NCBI GenBank assembly: GCA_934047225.1
Contig: CAKOHE010000091.1
Location: 248,001-312,000 of the forward strand
Direction of reading: 5' to 3'
Length of the DNA stretch: 64,000 bases
DNA from: Ypsolopha sequella
Taxonomy: Eukaryota > Arthropoda > Insecta > Lepidoptera > Ypsolophidae
Under the pieces are notes generated by a model that saw only the letters and a program-made list of their open reading frames with translations, made no database searches and had not been told where the DNA came from. This document shows positions 33,641 through 44,162 of this stretch, piece after piece. Made by a program: the position numbers and the translations under genes. The first letter of the stretch is position 1. Every line of letters starts with the position of its first letter.

Positions 33641-35033
33641 GTTGATCAAATTTTGCAGGCAGGCAGAAGATTCTGCCAACGGCAGCAGGCCGCGGCGCGC
33701 CCCATGCCCGCGCTCGCGGCTTCAACCGCGACGTCACCTGCAAGTCGCAACGCAGCGACGCGACGTTGATTGACGTCGCCCAGCGCCACTCCGGCCGACG
33801 CAGCTGCCGCCGCTCAACCACCGCCCAGGTTGAGCGGCCCGCAGCGGATGCGCCAAATTCAAGTTACAATACACTGACAGTAAGTTATACATATAGTCAT
33901 ATAAACACCATTTCGCTTGAATAATCTTCTCATTACCAAAACATCAGAGAAAACTGGGTGTAGCTAGGTAGTGTATGGTTATTTTTCATCGGTTTGTGCG
34001 TGCTTGTGACTTATTTGAACAGTCAAAATCAAATTCCAAGTCAAGACAGACCAATATTTTAGTCTTCTAATTAATCCTAGTTTCACGATTGACTTAATTG
34101 TGGTACAACCTTATACGTCTAAAATATCCTAACCGGTCGGCCTCAGCTTCAGGCTTCGAGAGGCGCGCCAAACGGTTCTTCTTGCGACCGTGCCGGCGGC
34201 GGAGAGAACAAATGTATGAAGTTGTGTAGCGCCGGCCGGTCATGTGCGCTCGATCACTGGCCGGAGGCGCGCCAGTGATCGAGCGCACAGGACGAACCTA
34301 TTGCCGAGCGCTTTGAGCGAGCGAGCGCGCTATAGATTCGATGCGGTCAAAGGCGCCGACGGGTGTCGTGGCAGGGCAAAGCCCGTCGCAAAAACCGCCT
34401 GGAAGCGCATCAAGAAGCGCTGCCAGAAGCCTGAAGCTGTGGCCCTGGCGTAAGGGCGTAAGTGTATGAAGCGTGAACGAAAATTATATTTCTGGGAATA
34501 ACGTTCCACTGAACTGTCTTATAATGTATTTAATATCGGTTAAGGGGGCAACAAAAATTTAGTCTTTATTCCAAATTCCATAGTCCCCGTTATCTACACT
34601 TAAACTTTAGCAATTTATTTATAAATATGGATTAATTTATCTGAAATAAATGAATATTATTATTATTATTATTAAACTATAGGGACATTATAGAATCGAT
34701 ATTTTTTTGGTTAATCAGTGTTTTTTTTTTGTTACAGATTTACCGACACCGCAAAAAGGGGATCTAAAAAGGCCGACTTGCCGAAATTAAGATTCACTTT
34801 ACCTTTTATTTAATTTAAAGCTTTTGAAGCTCTTAGTAGGCCCTTAAAAATAGGCTTTGTTTTTGTGTTTTTTTTTACTTTGAAGCTCGTAGCAGGCGAC
34901 GACTTCTTTTTTTATACTATAGGCAGACCTTTACTTTGTTATTATATACTTACAGATAATTTTTGCTGCAAATAAACTTTCCTTTTTCCGATTATAGCTT
35001 TTTATTGTCAGTGGCGAGACAATAGTTCGCCCG
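33448..35033 (+). repeat. Segmental duplication, copy A (single-copy part)
   Basis: From AAAGTCACTCCTCTAGAACC this sequence is nearly identical to 50487-51836, in the same orientation, and both run into the same 40-bp satellite. Copy A has extra pieces missing from B: about 31 bp near 33796, about 110 bp near 34265-34380 and about 70 bp with an (ATT)n tract near 34608-34676. It contains splice-like sites (TTTTGCAG at 33658, CTGACAGTAAGTT near 33878, TTGTTACAG at 34737) and an AATAAA near 34971. The open frame between the first two sites is not conserved between the copies, so protein coding is doubtful. Confidence 0.8.
34243..34289. repeat. Perfect 18-bp inverted repeat, only in copy A
   Basis: TGTGCGCTCGATCACTGG and its exact complement flank an 11-bp GC-rich spacer. 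Copy B retains the left arm but lacks the right arm and the roughly 110 bp after it. Confidence 0.9.
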
Positions 35034-38000
35034 AACAGACAGTACTCTACACAGACAGTACTTGACCCGTACAGACAGTACTCGACACATTCAGACAGTA
35101 CTTGACCCGTACATACAGTACTCGACACATTCAGACAGTACATGGCCCGTACAGACAGTACTCGACACATTCAGACAGTACTTGACCCGTACATACAGTA
35201 CTCGACACATTCAGACAGTACATGGCCCGTACAGACAGTAGTCTACACATTCAGACAGTACATGGCCCGTACAGACAGTAGTCTACACATTCAGACAGTA
35301 CTTCCCGTACAGACAGTACTCGACACATTCAGACAGTACTTGGCCCGTACAGACAGTACTCGACACATTCAGACAGTACTTGGCCCGTACAGACAGTACT
35401 CGACACATTCAGACAGTACTTGGCCCGTACAGACAGTACTCGACACATACAGACGGTACTTCCCGTACAGACAGTACTCGACACATTCAGACAGTACTTG
35501 ACCCGTACATACAGTACTCGACACATTCAGACAGTACTTGACCCGTACATACAGTACTCGACACATTCAGACAGTACTTGACCCGTACATACAGTACTCG
35601 ACACATTCAGACAGTACTTGGCCCGTACAGACAGTACTTGGCCCGTACAGACAGTCCTCGACACATACAGACGGTACTTCCCGTACAGACAGTACTTGGC
35701 CCGTACAGACAGTACTTGGCCCGTACAGACAGTACTTGGCCCGTACAGACAGTACTCGACACATACAGACGGTACTTCCCGTACAGACAGTACTTGGCCC
35801 GTACAGACAGTACTTGGCCCGTACAGACAGAACTCGACACATACAGACGGTACTTCCCGTACAGACAGTACTCGACACATTCAGACAGTACATGGCCCGT
35901 ACAGACAGTAGTCTACACATTCAGACAGTACTTCCCGTACAGACAGTACTCGACACATTCAGACAGTACTTGACCCGTACATACAGTACTCGACACATTC
36001 AGACAGTACTTCCCATACAGACAGTACTCGACACATTCAGACAGTACTTGGCCCGTACAGACAGTACTTGGCCCGTACAGACAGTCCTCGACACATACAG
36101 ACGGTACTTCCCGTACAGACAGTACTTGGCCCGTACAGACAGTACTTGGCCCGTACAGACAGTACTTGGCCCGTACAGACAGTACTCGACACATACAGAC
36201 GGTACTTCCCGTACAGACAGTACTTGGCCCGTACAGACAGTACTTGGCCCGTACAGACAGTACTCGACACATACAGACGGTACTTCCCGTACAGACAGTA
36301 CTCGACACATTCAGACAGTACATGGCCCGTACAGACAGTAGTCTACACATTCAGACAGTACTTCCCGTACAGACAGTACTCGACACATTCAGACAGTACT
36401 TGACCCGTACATACAGTACTCGACACATTCAGACAGTACTTGACCCGTACATACAGTACTCGACACATTTAGACAGTACTTGACCCGTACATACAGTACT
36501 CGACACATTCAGACAGTACTTCCCATACAGACAGTACTCGACACATTCAGACAGTACTTGGCCCGTACAGACAGTACTCGACACATTCAGACACATTCAG
36601 ACAGTACTTGACCCGTACATACAGTACTTCCCGTACAGACAGTACTCGACACATACAGACGGTACTTCCCGTACAGACAGTACTTGGCCCGTACAGACAG
36701 TACTTGGCCCGTACAGACAGAACTCGACACATACAGACGGTACTTCCCGTACAGACAGTACTCGACACATTCAGACAGTACATGGCCCGTACAGACAGTA
36801 GTCTACACATTCAGACAGTACTTCCCGTACAGACAGTACTCGACACATTCAGACAGTACTTGACCCGTACATACAGTACTCGACACATTCAGACAGTACT
36901 TCCCATACAGACAGTACTCGACACATTCAGACAGTACTTGGCCCGTACAGACAGTACTTGGCCCGTACAGACAGTCCTCGACACATACAGACGGTACTTC
37001 CCGTACAGACAGTACTTGGCCCGTACAGACAGTACTTGGCCCGTACAGACAGTACTTGGCCCGTACAGACAGTACTCGACACATACAGACGGTACTTCCC
37101 GTACAGACAGTACTTGGCCCGTACAGACAGTACTTGGCCCGTACAGACAGTACTCGACACATACAGACGGTACTTCCCGTACAGACAGTACTCGACACAT
37201 TCAGACAGTACATGGCCCGTACAGACAGTAGTCTACACATTCAGACAGTACTTCCCGTACAGACAGTACTCGACACATTCAGACAGTACTTGACCCGTAC
37301 ATACAGTACTCGACACATTCAGACAGTACTTGACCCGTACATACAGTACTCGACACATTCAGACAGTACTTGACCCGTACATACAGTACTCGACACATTC
37401 AGACAGTACTTCCCATACAGACAGTACTCGACACATTCAGACAGTACTTGGCCCGTACAGACAGTACTCGACACATTCAGACACATTCAGACAGTACTTG
37501 ACCCGTACATACAGTACTTCCCGTACAGACAGTACTCGACACATTCAGACAGTACTTGGCCCGCACAGACAGTACTCGACACATTCAGACAGTACTTGAC
37601 CCGTACATACATAACTCGACACATTCAGACAGTACTTGACCCGTACATACAGTACTCGACACATTCAGACAGTACTTCTCGTACAGACAGTACTCGACAC
37701 ATTCAGACAGTACTTGGCCCGTACAGACAGTACTCGACACATTCAGACAGTACTTGACCCGTACATACAGTACTCGATACATTCAGACAGTACTTCCCGT
37801 ACAGACAGTACTCGACACATTCAGACAGTACTTGGCCCGCACAGACAGTACTTGACACATTCAGACAGTACTTGACCCGTACATACAGTACTCGACACAT
37901 TCAGACAGTACTTGACCCGTACAGACAGTACTTGACCCGTACATACAGTACTCGACACATTCAGACAGTACTTCCCGTACAGACAGTACTCGACACATTC

Positions 38001-38167
38001 AGACAGTACTTGGCCCGCACAGACAGTACTCGACACATTCAGACAGTACTTGACCCGTACATACAGTAGTCGACACATACAGACAGTACTTGGCCTGTAC
38101 AGACAGCACTCGACACATTCAGACAGTACTTGACCCGCACAGACAGTACTCGACACATTCAGACACA
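35034..38167 (+). repeat. 40-bp satellite array A (3.1 kb)
   Basis: The basic repeat is a 40-bp dimer of two related 20-mers, CAGTACTCGACACATTCAGA and CAGTACTTGACCCGTACATA. Variants include TTGGCCCG and a shortened TTCCCGTACAGA. The array contains a higher-order duplication: a block at about 35913-36600 is repeated at 36803-37490 with an 890-bp offset. Long open frames on both strands (up to 267 codons, repeating RQYSTHSDST or CTGQVLSECVEY) are a by-product of the periodicity and are not genes. Confidence 0.95.
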
Positions 38168-38199
38168 TTAGTTATTAAAGAGAAACGAGGTTGAACTGA

Positions 38200-38600
38200 T
38201 GACGCCCGGATATCATGACGAAGTCGATTCGAGCACGCGCTAAAATGTGGCGCGATAAAATGGCGTCTGGCAAGATATAAAAGAGGGTACACGCGGTTCA
38301 ACCACAGTTCTCTTCGAAACGCGGACGCAGAACGTCATTCTGTCCGAATACGTTGTGATTTTAGTTGATTTACAAAGTGAACTTCTGTATATTAGTTAGA
38401 ATTGTGAAAAGCCTATTAAAGTTATATAAAGTGAACATTTATGTACTGAATAAAATCGTGAACTACAAAGTGTGCTATTTGTTGAATCAGTGAATATAAC
38501 GTGGAAAGCTTCTGAGTAGTTTTATTATTAAAACTGCGAAAGAAGTCAAGAAGAACGACGGTATCGCACAGTGAAACATCGACAGGCAAAACGACGCCGA
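38200..38600 (+). promoter_or_regulatory. Core-promoter-like region after satellite A
   Basis: GATATAAAAGAGGGTACACG at about 38273 is a strong TATA-like box, followed about 25-30 bases later by TTCAACCACAGTTCTC, which resembles an initiator. A long A/T-rich leader follows, then a frame starting near 38571-38605 that meets GGCAAGGTAAGG, a good splice-donor sequence, at about 38696. It could be the start of an LTR element or a gene, but no second LTR is visible. Confidence 0.4.
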
Positions 38601-39095
38601 TGGTATGATCAAAGAAGAAGTTCCAAGGAAAGGATTTTGCCAACGAACAATCCTGTCACTGGAATGTCATCAACTACGCTTCAATCAAATCAGCGGCAAG
38701 GTAAGGACGGAAACCGATCGAGGTTATTGGATTTGGGCCAAACACAAGCTACCAATTGCCAAGAGCAGCAATACCATGAGCGGCGTAATCCACGGGTAGT
38801 GCAAGTTCGTGAAGAGTGGTGCCACCAATTGCAGCAGCAGCAGCAGCAGCCAAATAATGCTCGCGAACGAAAAGACAAGCAGCTGAGGCAGCCTCGGCCA
38901 ACAGATTTCGGTGACCAGAGGGACCAGCAGCCACGTGAATACCAGGAAAGAAGATCACGTAGTCCATCTTTTTCTCTAAACGATTTCACTCATATGCGAT
39001 TTCATGCGGTGTCTCTGGATTTGCAGATGTTACGTGGTTTAGTTGTTCCAGTACAAACACAATGGGTTCAAATAGTATTCGATGTTTCTCTTTAA
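38571..39095 (+). CDS. Unrecognised glutamine/arginine-rich open frame
   Basis: The frame has 174 codons and a highly hydrophilic composition: RQAKRRRWYDQRRSSKER, a CAG-repeat polyglutamine run at about 38830, and QRDQQPREYQERRSRSPSF. It overlaps on the opposite strand the SMG1-like fragment that starts at 38985. An alternative frame from 38605 would splice out at GTAAGG. The coding status is uncertain and I recognise no domain. Confidence 0.25.
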   Translation: MKHRQAKRRRWYDQRRSSKERILPTNNPVTGMSSTTLQSNQRQGKDGNRSRLLDLGQTQATNCQEQQYHERRNPRVVQVREEWCHQLQQQQQQPNNARERKDKQLRQPRPTDFGDQRDQQPREYQERRSRSPSFSLNDFTHMRFHAVSLDLQMLRGLVVPVQTQWVQIVFDVSL

Positions 39096-39318
39096 CTAGT
39101 CTTTCTTTTTCTTCTGAACTCAGGTTATGATTATTTTTAACTTTTATTATTTCTGTTTCTAACTGGGAAAGCCTCTAACTGAATTCGGAATGATGTTGCA
39201 CCAATGTTACTAGCCACACTTCATCCCAAAGAAGATTGATTCTTTGTAATTCTTTGACTAGTAATTTTACTTGTTGAATAGTTTTGGGTGCTTGTTTGGC
39301 CAATGTTTCTACCATATT
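38985..39318 (-). pseudogene. Fragment resembling SMG1 (nonsense-mediated decay kinase)
   Basis: The minus strand encodes about 110 residues with one in-frame stop. Segments include VKLLVKELQRINLLWDEVWL, RLSQLETEIIKVKNNHNLSS, EKERLVKEKHRILFEPIVFV and LEQLNHVTSANPETPHEI. I recognise the pattern 'ELRR+..LWDELWL', 'R+..LE.E+.+VQNN..L...EK', 'EKH...+.P+VF.LE' and 'PETPHE' from the region just before the kinase domain of SMG1, the PIKK that phosphorylates UPF1. The frame stops after the last block, and neither kinase domain nor exons are nearby. It looks like a captured or retroposed gene piece. Confidence 0.6.
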
Positions 39319-39547
39319 GAATTACCAATTTTATTGAAGCGAAGGTAAAGCAAGTTATATTTCGAGCCGCCTTGTGCTCAGCATAAGTTATTTAATTTAA
39401 GGAAGCCAATTTATGTTTATTATAGTTCCCCGTTTAATCAAAATGTATTTTTTTATAAGAATAAAATTATTTAATATAAAAATTACTTTTTGTAAATAGC
39501 GTGTTTTATTTTTATTTCCTGAAGCTCTCTACTGACATTTACATTTC
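39319..39547. other. Non-coding spacer
   Basis: AT-rich sequence with no frame or repeat of note. Confidence 0.4.
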
Positions 39548-39910
39548 CATCATCCATCCATCAGCCTAGTTTGTCCACTGCTGGACATAAGCCTTTCCAG
39601 GACTTTGCCACTCCCGGCGTAATTCTGAAAGAATTGCCCATACTCACACACGCTGGGCAGGCGGGTTGGTGAGTGCGGTGCCGGAACCCTCGCACCAGTG
39701 ACGACGCTGCCCGTCACCAGTCTGTTCCATATAAGGCCCAGCTGTTAGGGATGGATATACCGCCATCCATCGGTCCCAGGCATGGTAGGACTCCTGGTTA
39801 TTTGCCTGTGAGCTGTCCTCTTACTCTCCTCCGAATTACTCCGAGGGGGTCTCCAAGTAAGATGGGGTACCTCCACAGTCGAGCCCGGCATCAGATTGGT
39901 CGACACCAAC
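39548..39910 (+). repeat. (CATC)n-headed dispersed repeat, copy 2
   Basis: TCCATCATCCATCCATCAGC opens it, followed by TTTGTCCACTGCTGGACATA and AAGCCTTTCCAGGACTTTGC. Further on are CACACGCTGGGCAGGCGGGT and GGATATACCGCCATCCATCG. The first part matches 33353 and 41519. The frame 39673-40110 across it has no recognised domain. Confidence 0.6.
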
Positions 39911-40623
39911 AAAGCTCATCGCAGGTATTCGCGCCGTTTTTGAGTAGAGATTTGTGTGAAGGTAGCCGGTCTTCCTTTATCCCATGGACGTACTTTATCC
40001 TTTATGCTTTAGTCAAAGCTTGGCATATTAATGTCAAGTCATGTCACAATACAAACGCCAACTTTTTAAGGCGAATGGATACGCCAACTGCAATTTGGAC
40101 CTGTCTTTGAAGGCCTCCTCCTCCCACACGGGTGGTCCAAAAACTTTCATAAAAATAAATGATAGGCATTATAGTCAAAAATAAATTTTAAGTTTCATAA
40201 ACTGTTTTTCTATTGTAAGCTTTGACAAAAAAAAATAGAAAGTCATCGAGAGTTTCACATGATTAACACAAGAATTCTCTTACTCCTTCCAAACGCCTAA
40301 AGCGATTTTAATTATAAATTCACCAAATTATAGGAAATTCTTAGATCTAAATAATTTAAGTTCAAATTTTTTTTCTGTTCATGGCGTCCATGTGAAAAGT
40401 ATTATTTTGTCCTACTTTGCGCTAGACGGAGACGCAGTGGTTGTTGTAACAGCCACTTATCAAGGCACGCTGAAGTGAACATTATTTCAATGTCATTTCC
40501 GTTGATATTTGTACCGACACACATCGAGTTGCTTATTTAGCGTGGTCATGTTTAAAGTAACAAGGTTTCAGAGTGGGTCAGAATTAGTTTCCGCGACCCT
40601 ACATAGTTATGTTAAAATAGGAT
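39911..40623. other. Non-coding AT-rich stretch
   Basis: No gene or repeat structure is visible beyond A/T runs. Confidence 0.4.
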
Positions 40624-40797
40624 TTATATATTATACCGGTACTTATGTGGGACGCGACCTGTGTAGATACACTGGCCCCATCCCGCATCAATGCGACCTC
40701 AACTAGGGCTGGCGCGGCAGCAGCTGCAGCAGAGGCCTCCAAGAGACGCACATATGCAGCTTTAGGGGATGGCTACATATTTGTGCCTTTTGGGGTA
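40624..40797 (+). pseudogene. Short C-terminal fragment of the RLE-type LINE
   Basis: Encodes MWDATCVDTLAPSRINATST, then an alanine-rich stretch, KRRTYAALGDGYIFVPFGV. This is collinear with the end portions of the copies at 1-462 and 12160-13840. It is cut at both ends. Confidence 0.75.
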
Positions 40798-41096
40798 ATA
40801 TTAACAAGTAAGAAAGAGACAGAATATAGTGTTGAAATGATATTGATTTGTTTTTGTACATTCTAACATTATATTTTTATTCTTTATTGTACACAGATAA
40901 AAAACATATTATTTGCACACTGTACTTCGAGATATCATGTACATAGGCGAGCTTATCTCTAAAAAGAGATTTCTCCCAGCAAAGCCGGATTGATAAAAAG
41001 AAGTCATAATAAAAAGTAGACATACATACGTGTACATTAAAATATTTTAATACACTTACACCCTATGATTGCGTTGCAAAACCTGCCACCTCATTA

Positions 41097-41299
41097 AACA
41101 ACCAGACACAACAATCAATACTCACCACACCGTATTCATCGACTAATATTTCTACAAGACCTTGATGAAACATGCAACCCTACGTCTATTTCTTTATCTA
41201 AAGAAGCCTTGATGCAGCTAGATGACCAACACTACATTATGTCATTCCCGAAACCATTGAAAGTGCAGCTAAGTTGCAGACAAGAATACCAGCACATCC
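41097..41299 (+). CDS. Unrecognised exon-like open frame
   Basis: After an in-frame TAA near 41094 the frame is open to a TAA that overlaps CCTGTAAGC, a donor-like site at about 41299. Encoded segments include RLIFLQDLDETCNPTSISLS, KEALMQLDDQHYIMSFPKPL and KVQLSCRQEYQHIL. A CAACCAG acceptor-like site precedes it near 41106. Composition is protein-like, but I know no matching family and found no partner exon. Confidence 0.3.
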
Positions 41300-41518
41300 T
41301 GTAAGCAAGTTACATTGCAACCTCTTTATATGCCCAAGCCACCGAAGCATTCCTTTTTCTACTCTATTTATAGTTTAAATTGTGAATATCATCTGAGCGA
41401 TGCATTTTAGAGATTGCGATTCTTATGAAAAGTGTCGAGTATTGTCAGCTGACTAATATGTGATAACTAATTACACCCACGCAAAATTATGACTTTATCA
41501 AATATAATTATTTACCAT

Positions 41519-41650
41519 GTCCATCCATCCATCCATCAGCCTGTCTTCGTCCACTGCTGGACCTTTATAGGCCTTTCCAAGATTTCGCCACTGTTGGCGG
41601 GCCTCCTGGAAGAAATGCCCATACTCACACAAAACTACGCGAGTACAATA
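41519..41650 (+). repeat. (CATC)n-headed dispersed repeat, copy 3
   Basis: GTCCATCCATCCATCCATCA, then CTTCGTCCACTGCTGGACCT, TTTCCAAGATTTCGCCACTG and AAATGCCCATACTCACACA. Related to 33353 and 39548, and truncated on the right. Confidence 0.65.
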
Positions 41651-42548
41651 CTTCTGTTCCATTTTGGTGTTCTAGCAGGCCTACAAACTTGAAATTTTGC
41701 ATGCGGTTAGTGTTAAGTGTACATTGCAAGAAAAAAATATAAAAATGTTATTTGCGGTTGGTAATTTAATATTTCCATACAAAGTCTATACAAAATGTAT
41801 GTTTCCAGCTGCATCTATAAATTTGTATGACACTAGATGACGTTGGTAATATGCTGCTTTGCATTAAAGGCATCTACCACGAAAAATTCTACCTCGTGAT
41901 GCTAGATGGTAAAAAGTGTATACCTTTGTGGGGTGTGGTATTTGTTGTTGGTATCCCACAACCACTTGAGCTAGGTCTGGAACTTAGGTTAGGTGCAGCG
42001 TATCATCAAAAACATAGATAAAACTGAACTTTCAAAATTGCATTTAATGGGGTATTGAACTATTCACGAACTGTGTCGTCTCTTCAAGTGCGAACATATC
42101 CTTAGACCAGCAGCAATCTTGATTGTCAAAAGTAATAGATAGATTACATTTAGTAATGTTGAAAGAATAGGCAGCGGTGCAGCGGCTGAGCGCGACCCAA
42201 GGGCGCGCGCGCTTATACCGCCATCTTTCCGAAATTAAGCGAAACTACTACGAACCTACCTTTACTAGGAAAGAAAGTAATCTCCACTTGAGCCGTGAAT
42301 CCGATTGAATTCGATTGTTTTGAACCAGTAGCTCTATCTAGCTACAAGTTTGAAACTAAAAATCGAATTACGCTCCAAAGTATGGCGGTTGTCAGTCCAA
42401 TAGATAATTATACTTATACCGGAATAGATGCGCCACTCTAGTTTCTAAAAGTATTGTTTTATGTGCCCCAACACTAGATGACGCTATATTTAGTGCTGCT
42501 TAGCGCCGGTAGATGTCGCTTATTAATTTTAATGTTTCCAATAAAAGT
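41651..42548. other. Non-coding stretch
   Basis: A 64-codon frame at 41827-42021 has no motif. Some GC-rich pieces (for example 42180-42225 with GGGCGCGCGCGC) interrupt AT-rich sequence. No gene is supported. Confidence 0.4.
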
Positions 42549-42679
42549 CCCAACTATTTTCGTCTAAAAATAAATTATTTTTCCTGGGATAACAATTACC
42601 AATAAAGGTTGATAGGAACACCGTCGGGAATTATTATCTAAGAATAAAAATAATTTATAGTTAAACGAAAATAGTTGGG
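42549..42679. mobile_element. Small foldback element
   Basis: CCCAACTATTTTCGTCTAAA with AATAAATTATTTTT at the left is matched by the inverted right arm beginning CCCAACTATTTTCGTTTAAC. The arms are about 34 bp around a 63-bp centre. It has the form of a very short MITE; the target duplication is not clear. Confidence 0.7.
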
Positions 42680-43194
42680 TTGGACATTTTCTTTACGTAG
42701 GTATTGGGTTTTGTAATTTAAACATAGAAGTGGTAAGTTATTTTTTTTTATATCACACAAATTCACAATCTTGTAATAAAATAGGAACCTTATTTTACAC
42801 CAGAATGTTTGTAGTTAGGGGGCATTTGGTAGCTAATAACCTCTCCTAAATACAACCCTTATGTATTTGTGGAACAAGTATCAAGCAGGTGTTAAATTTA
42901 TCATTTGAAGGAAATAAAATAACTATTGGTTCGTTCCAGAAAGATTGTAGTGTAGGATTAATTAAATAAAAGTAGATTTCTTCAGTAACTCGAAATATGT
43001 ATTTCTTTTTCTTCATTTTGATGACAACCGGAAACGGGGCCGCAGACAAGGTAGAGCTTTTTACCATAGAGAAATATTATGCAGATACACACTATTTATA
43101 ATTAATTGTAAAGCTCATAACAATAACGTTTTTACTTTGGCTTCTCAGCTGTCTCCAATATTCCACCAAGTATCGGCAATCCAACGCTAAAAGG

Positions 43195-44162
43195 TTACTT
43201 TTTAGTTTTTTTATGCACCGAATAATATCTAAATGCTTCCACCTTCACTTCATCATCTTCGTCAAAACGTGATATTTTGCCAAATATTATTCTATTCACT
43301 CCGGTGATCCAACTGTAAGTGACTATATCAATTACAATATTAATAATACATTTTTCTAAGTCCATTTTATGGATACTGCATTCGAAATCAAAATTACAAA
43401 AAATTTCAATGAATTGCTTCATTGTCACTCGTAAACGCTTTTTGTTGGGAAATTCTTTCAAGCAAGTTTGAACAAGTTGATATAGTTCGTTTAACGCTAA
43501 TACCATAGGTGCTGATGGGTAAGTTAAAGATCTTTTAGTGTAATCTAAAGTCGTCTTGTGGAGGAGTTGTGCTTTTGCACGCCATATTGCAAGCATAACA
43601 ATTTTTAAAAATCTTCGTTTTGCTTTTTTTTAATAACATAACCCGAAACATATTTCTTTGCTTCATCATGTAAGTGATTTGTAGCTGTTGTATTTATTTC
43701 CATAAATCTGTCGATCGGCAGAATATCTGTAGGTTCGTCGCAAGATGAATCCTTTTTTTTATTTTTGAGCAATTCTCTAAAGGAGTGCAGCAATCTGCTA
43801 TCGTCTTTCTCGCAGTTTGCTCCAACAGAGTGATTCGACGTCATATTATTAATTAGCAACGTTTTGAAGCTATTAATAAATTGGTTGCATGTTGGGTTAA
43901 CATTGCGTATGCCATTGCTTCTTATAGCACAAAAGAAGTTCTCTAATGGGTCCTGGCTTAATTTTCTCGTGAGAAGCGATGTTACCCCATGTTGAGTTTC
44001 AATATATTTGAACATTTCTTATAATGTTTGGATATTTCTAATCCAATTTCTTATTGATGGTACTTGAAGGTACTGTGTTTCGCCATGCTTAGTCATCGTT
44101 TTAAATCTAATCGACCGCAGAATTGGTAAAATTTCGTCCCACAGCTTCCAATGTGGCGAATT
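43195..44162 (-). pseudogene. C-terminal part of the P-like transposase, beyond the stop
   Basis: Reading continues in the same frame after the TAA with SPHWKLWDEILPILRSIRFK and VPSIRNWIRN. A second stop follows near 44016. It then runs as 43605-44015 with LLTRKLSQDPLENFFCAIRS (predicted catalytic Glu in QDPLE) and KKYVSGYVIKK. A frameshift near 43600 leads to 43195-43596 with VMLAIWRAKAQLLHKTTLDY and a helical tail. This is the normal C-terminal half of a P/THAP9 transposase, cut off by two stops and one frameshift. Confidence 0.75.

Noticed and set aside
33658..33931. Spliced protein-coding gene in the duplicated segment
   Set aside because: Splice-like sites are conserved, but a 2-base difference and a 31-bp indel put copies A and B in different frames, so the reading frame is not under visible constraint.
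35034..38167. Many long open frames on both strands of satellite array A
   Set aside because: All are period-40 translations of the same tandem repeat (RQYSTHSDST or CTGQVLSECVEY type), open on both strands at once, with no start context or conservation. They are periodicity artefacts. The same applies to array B (51837-54870).
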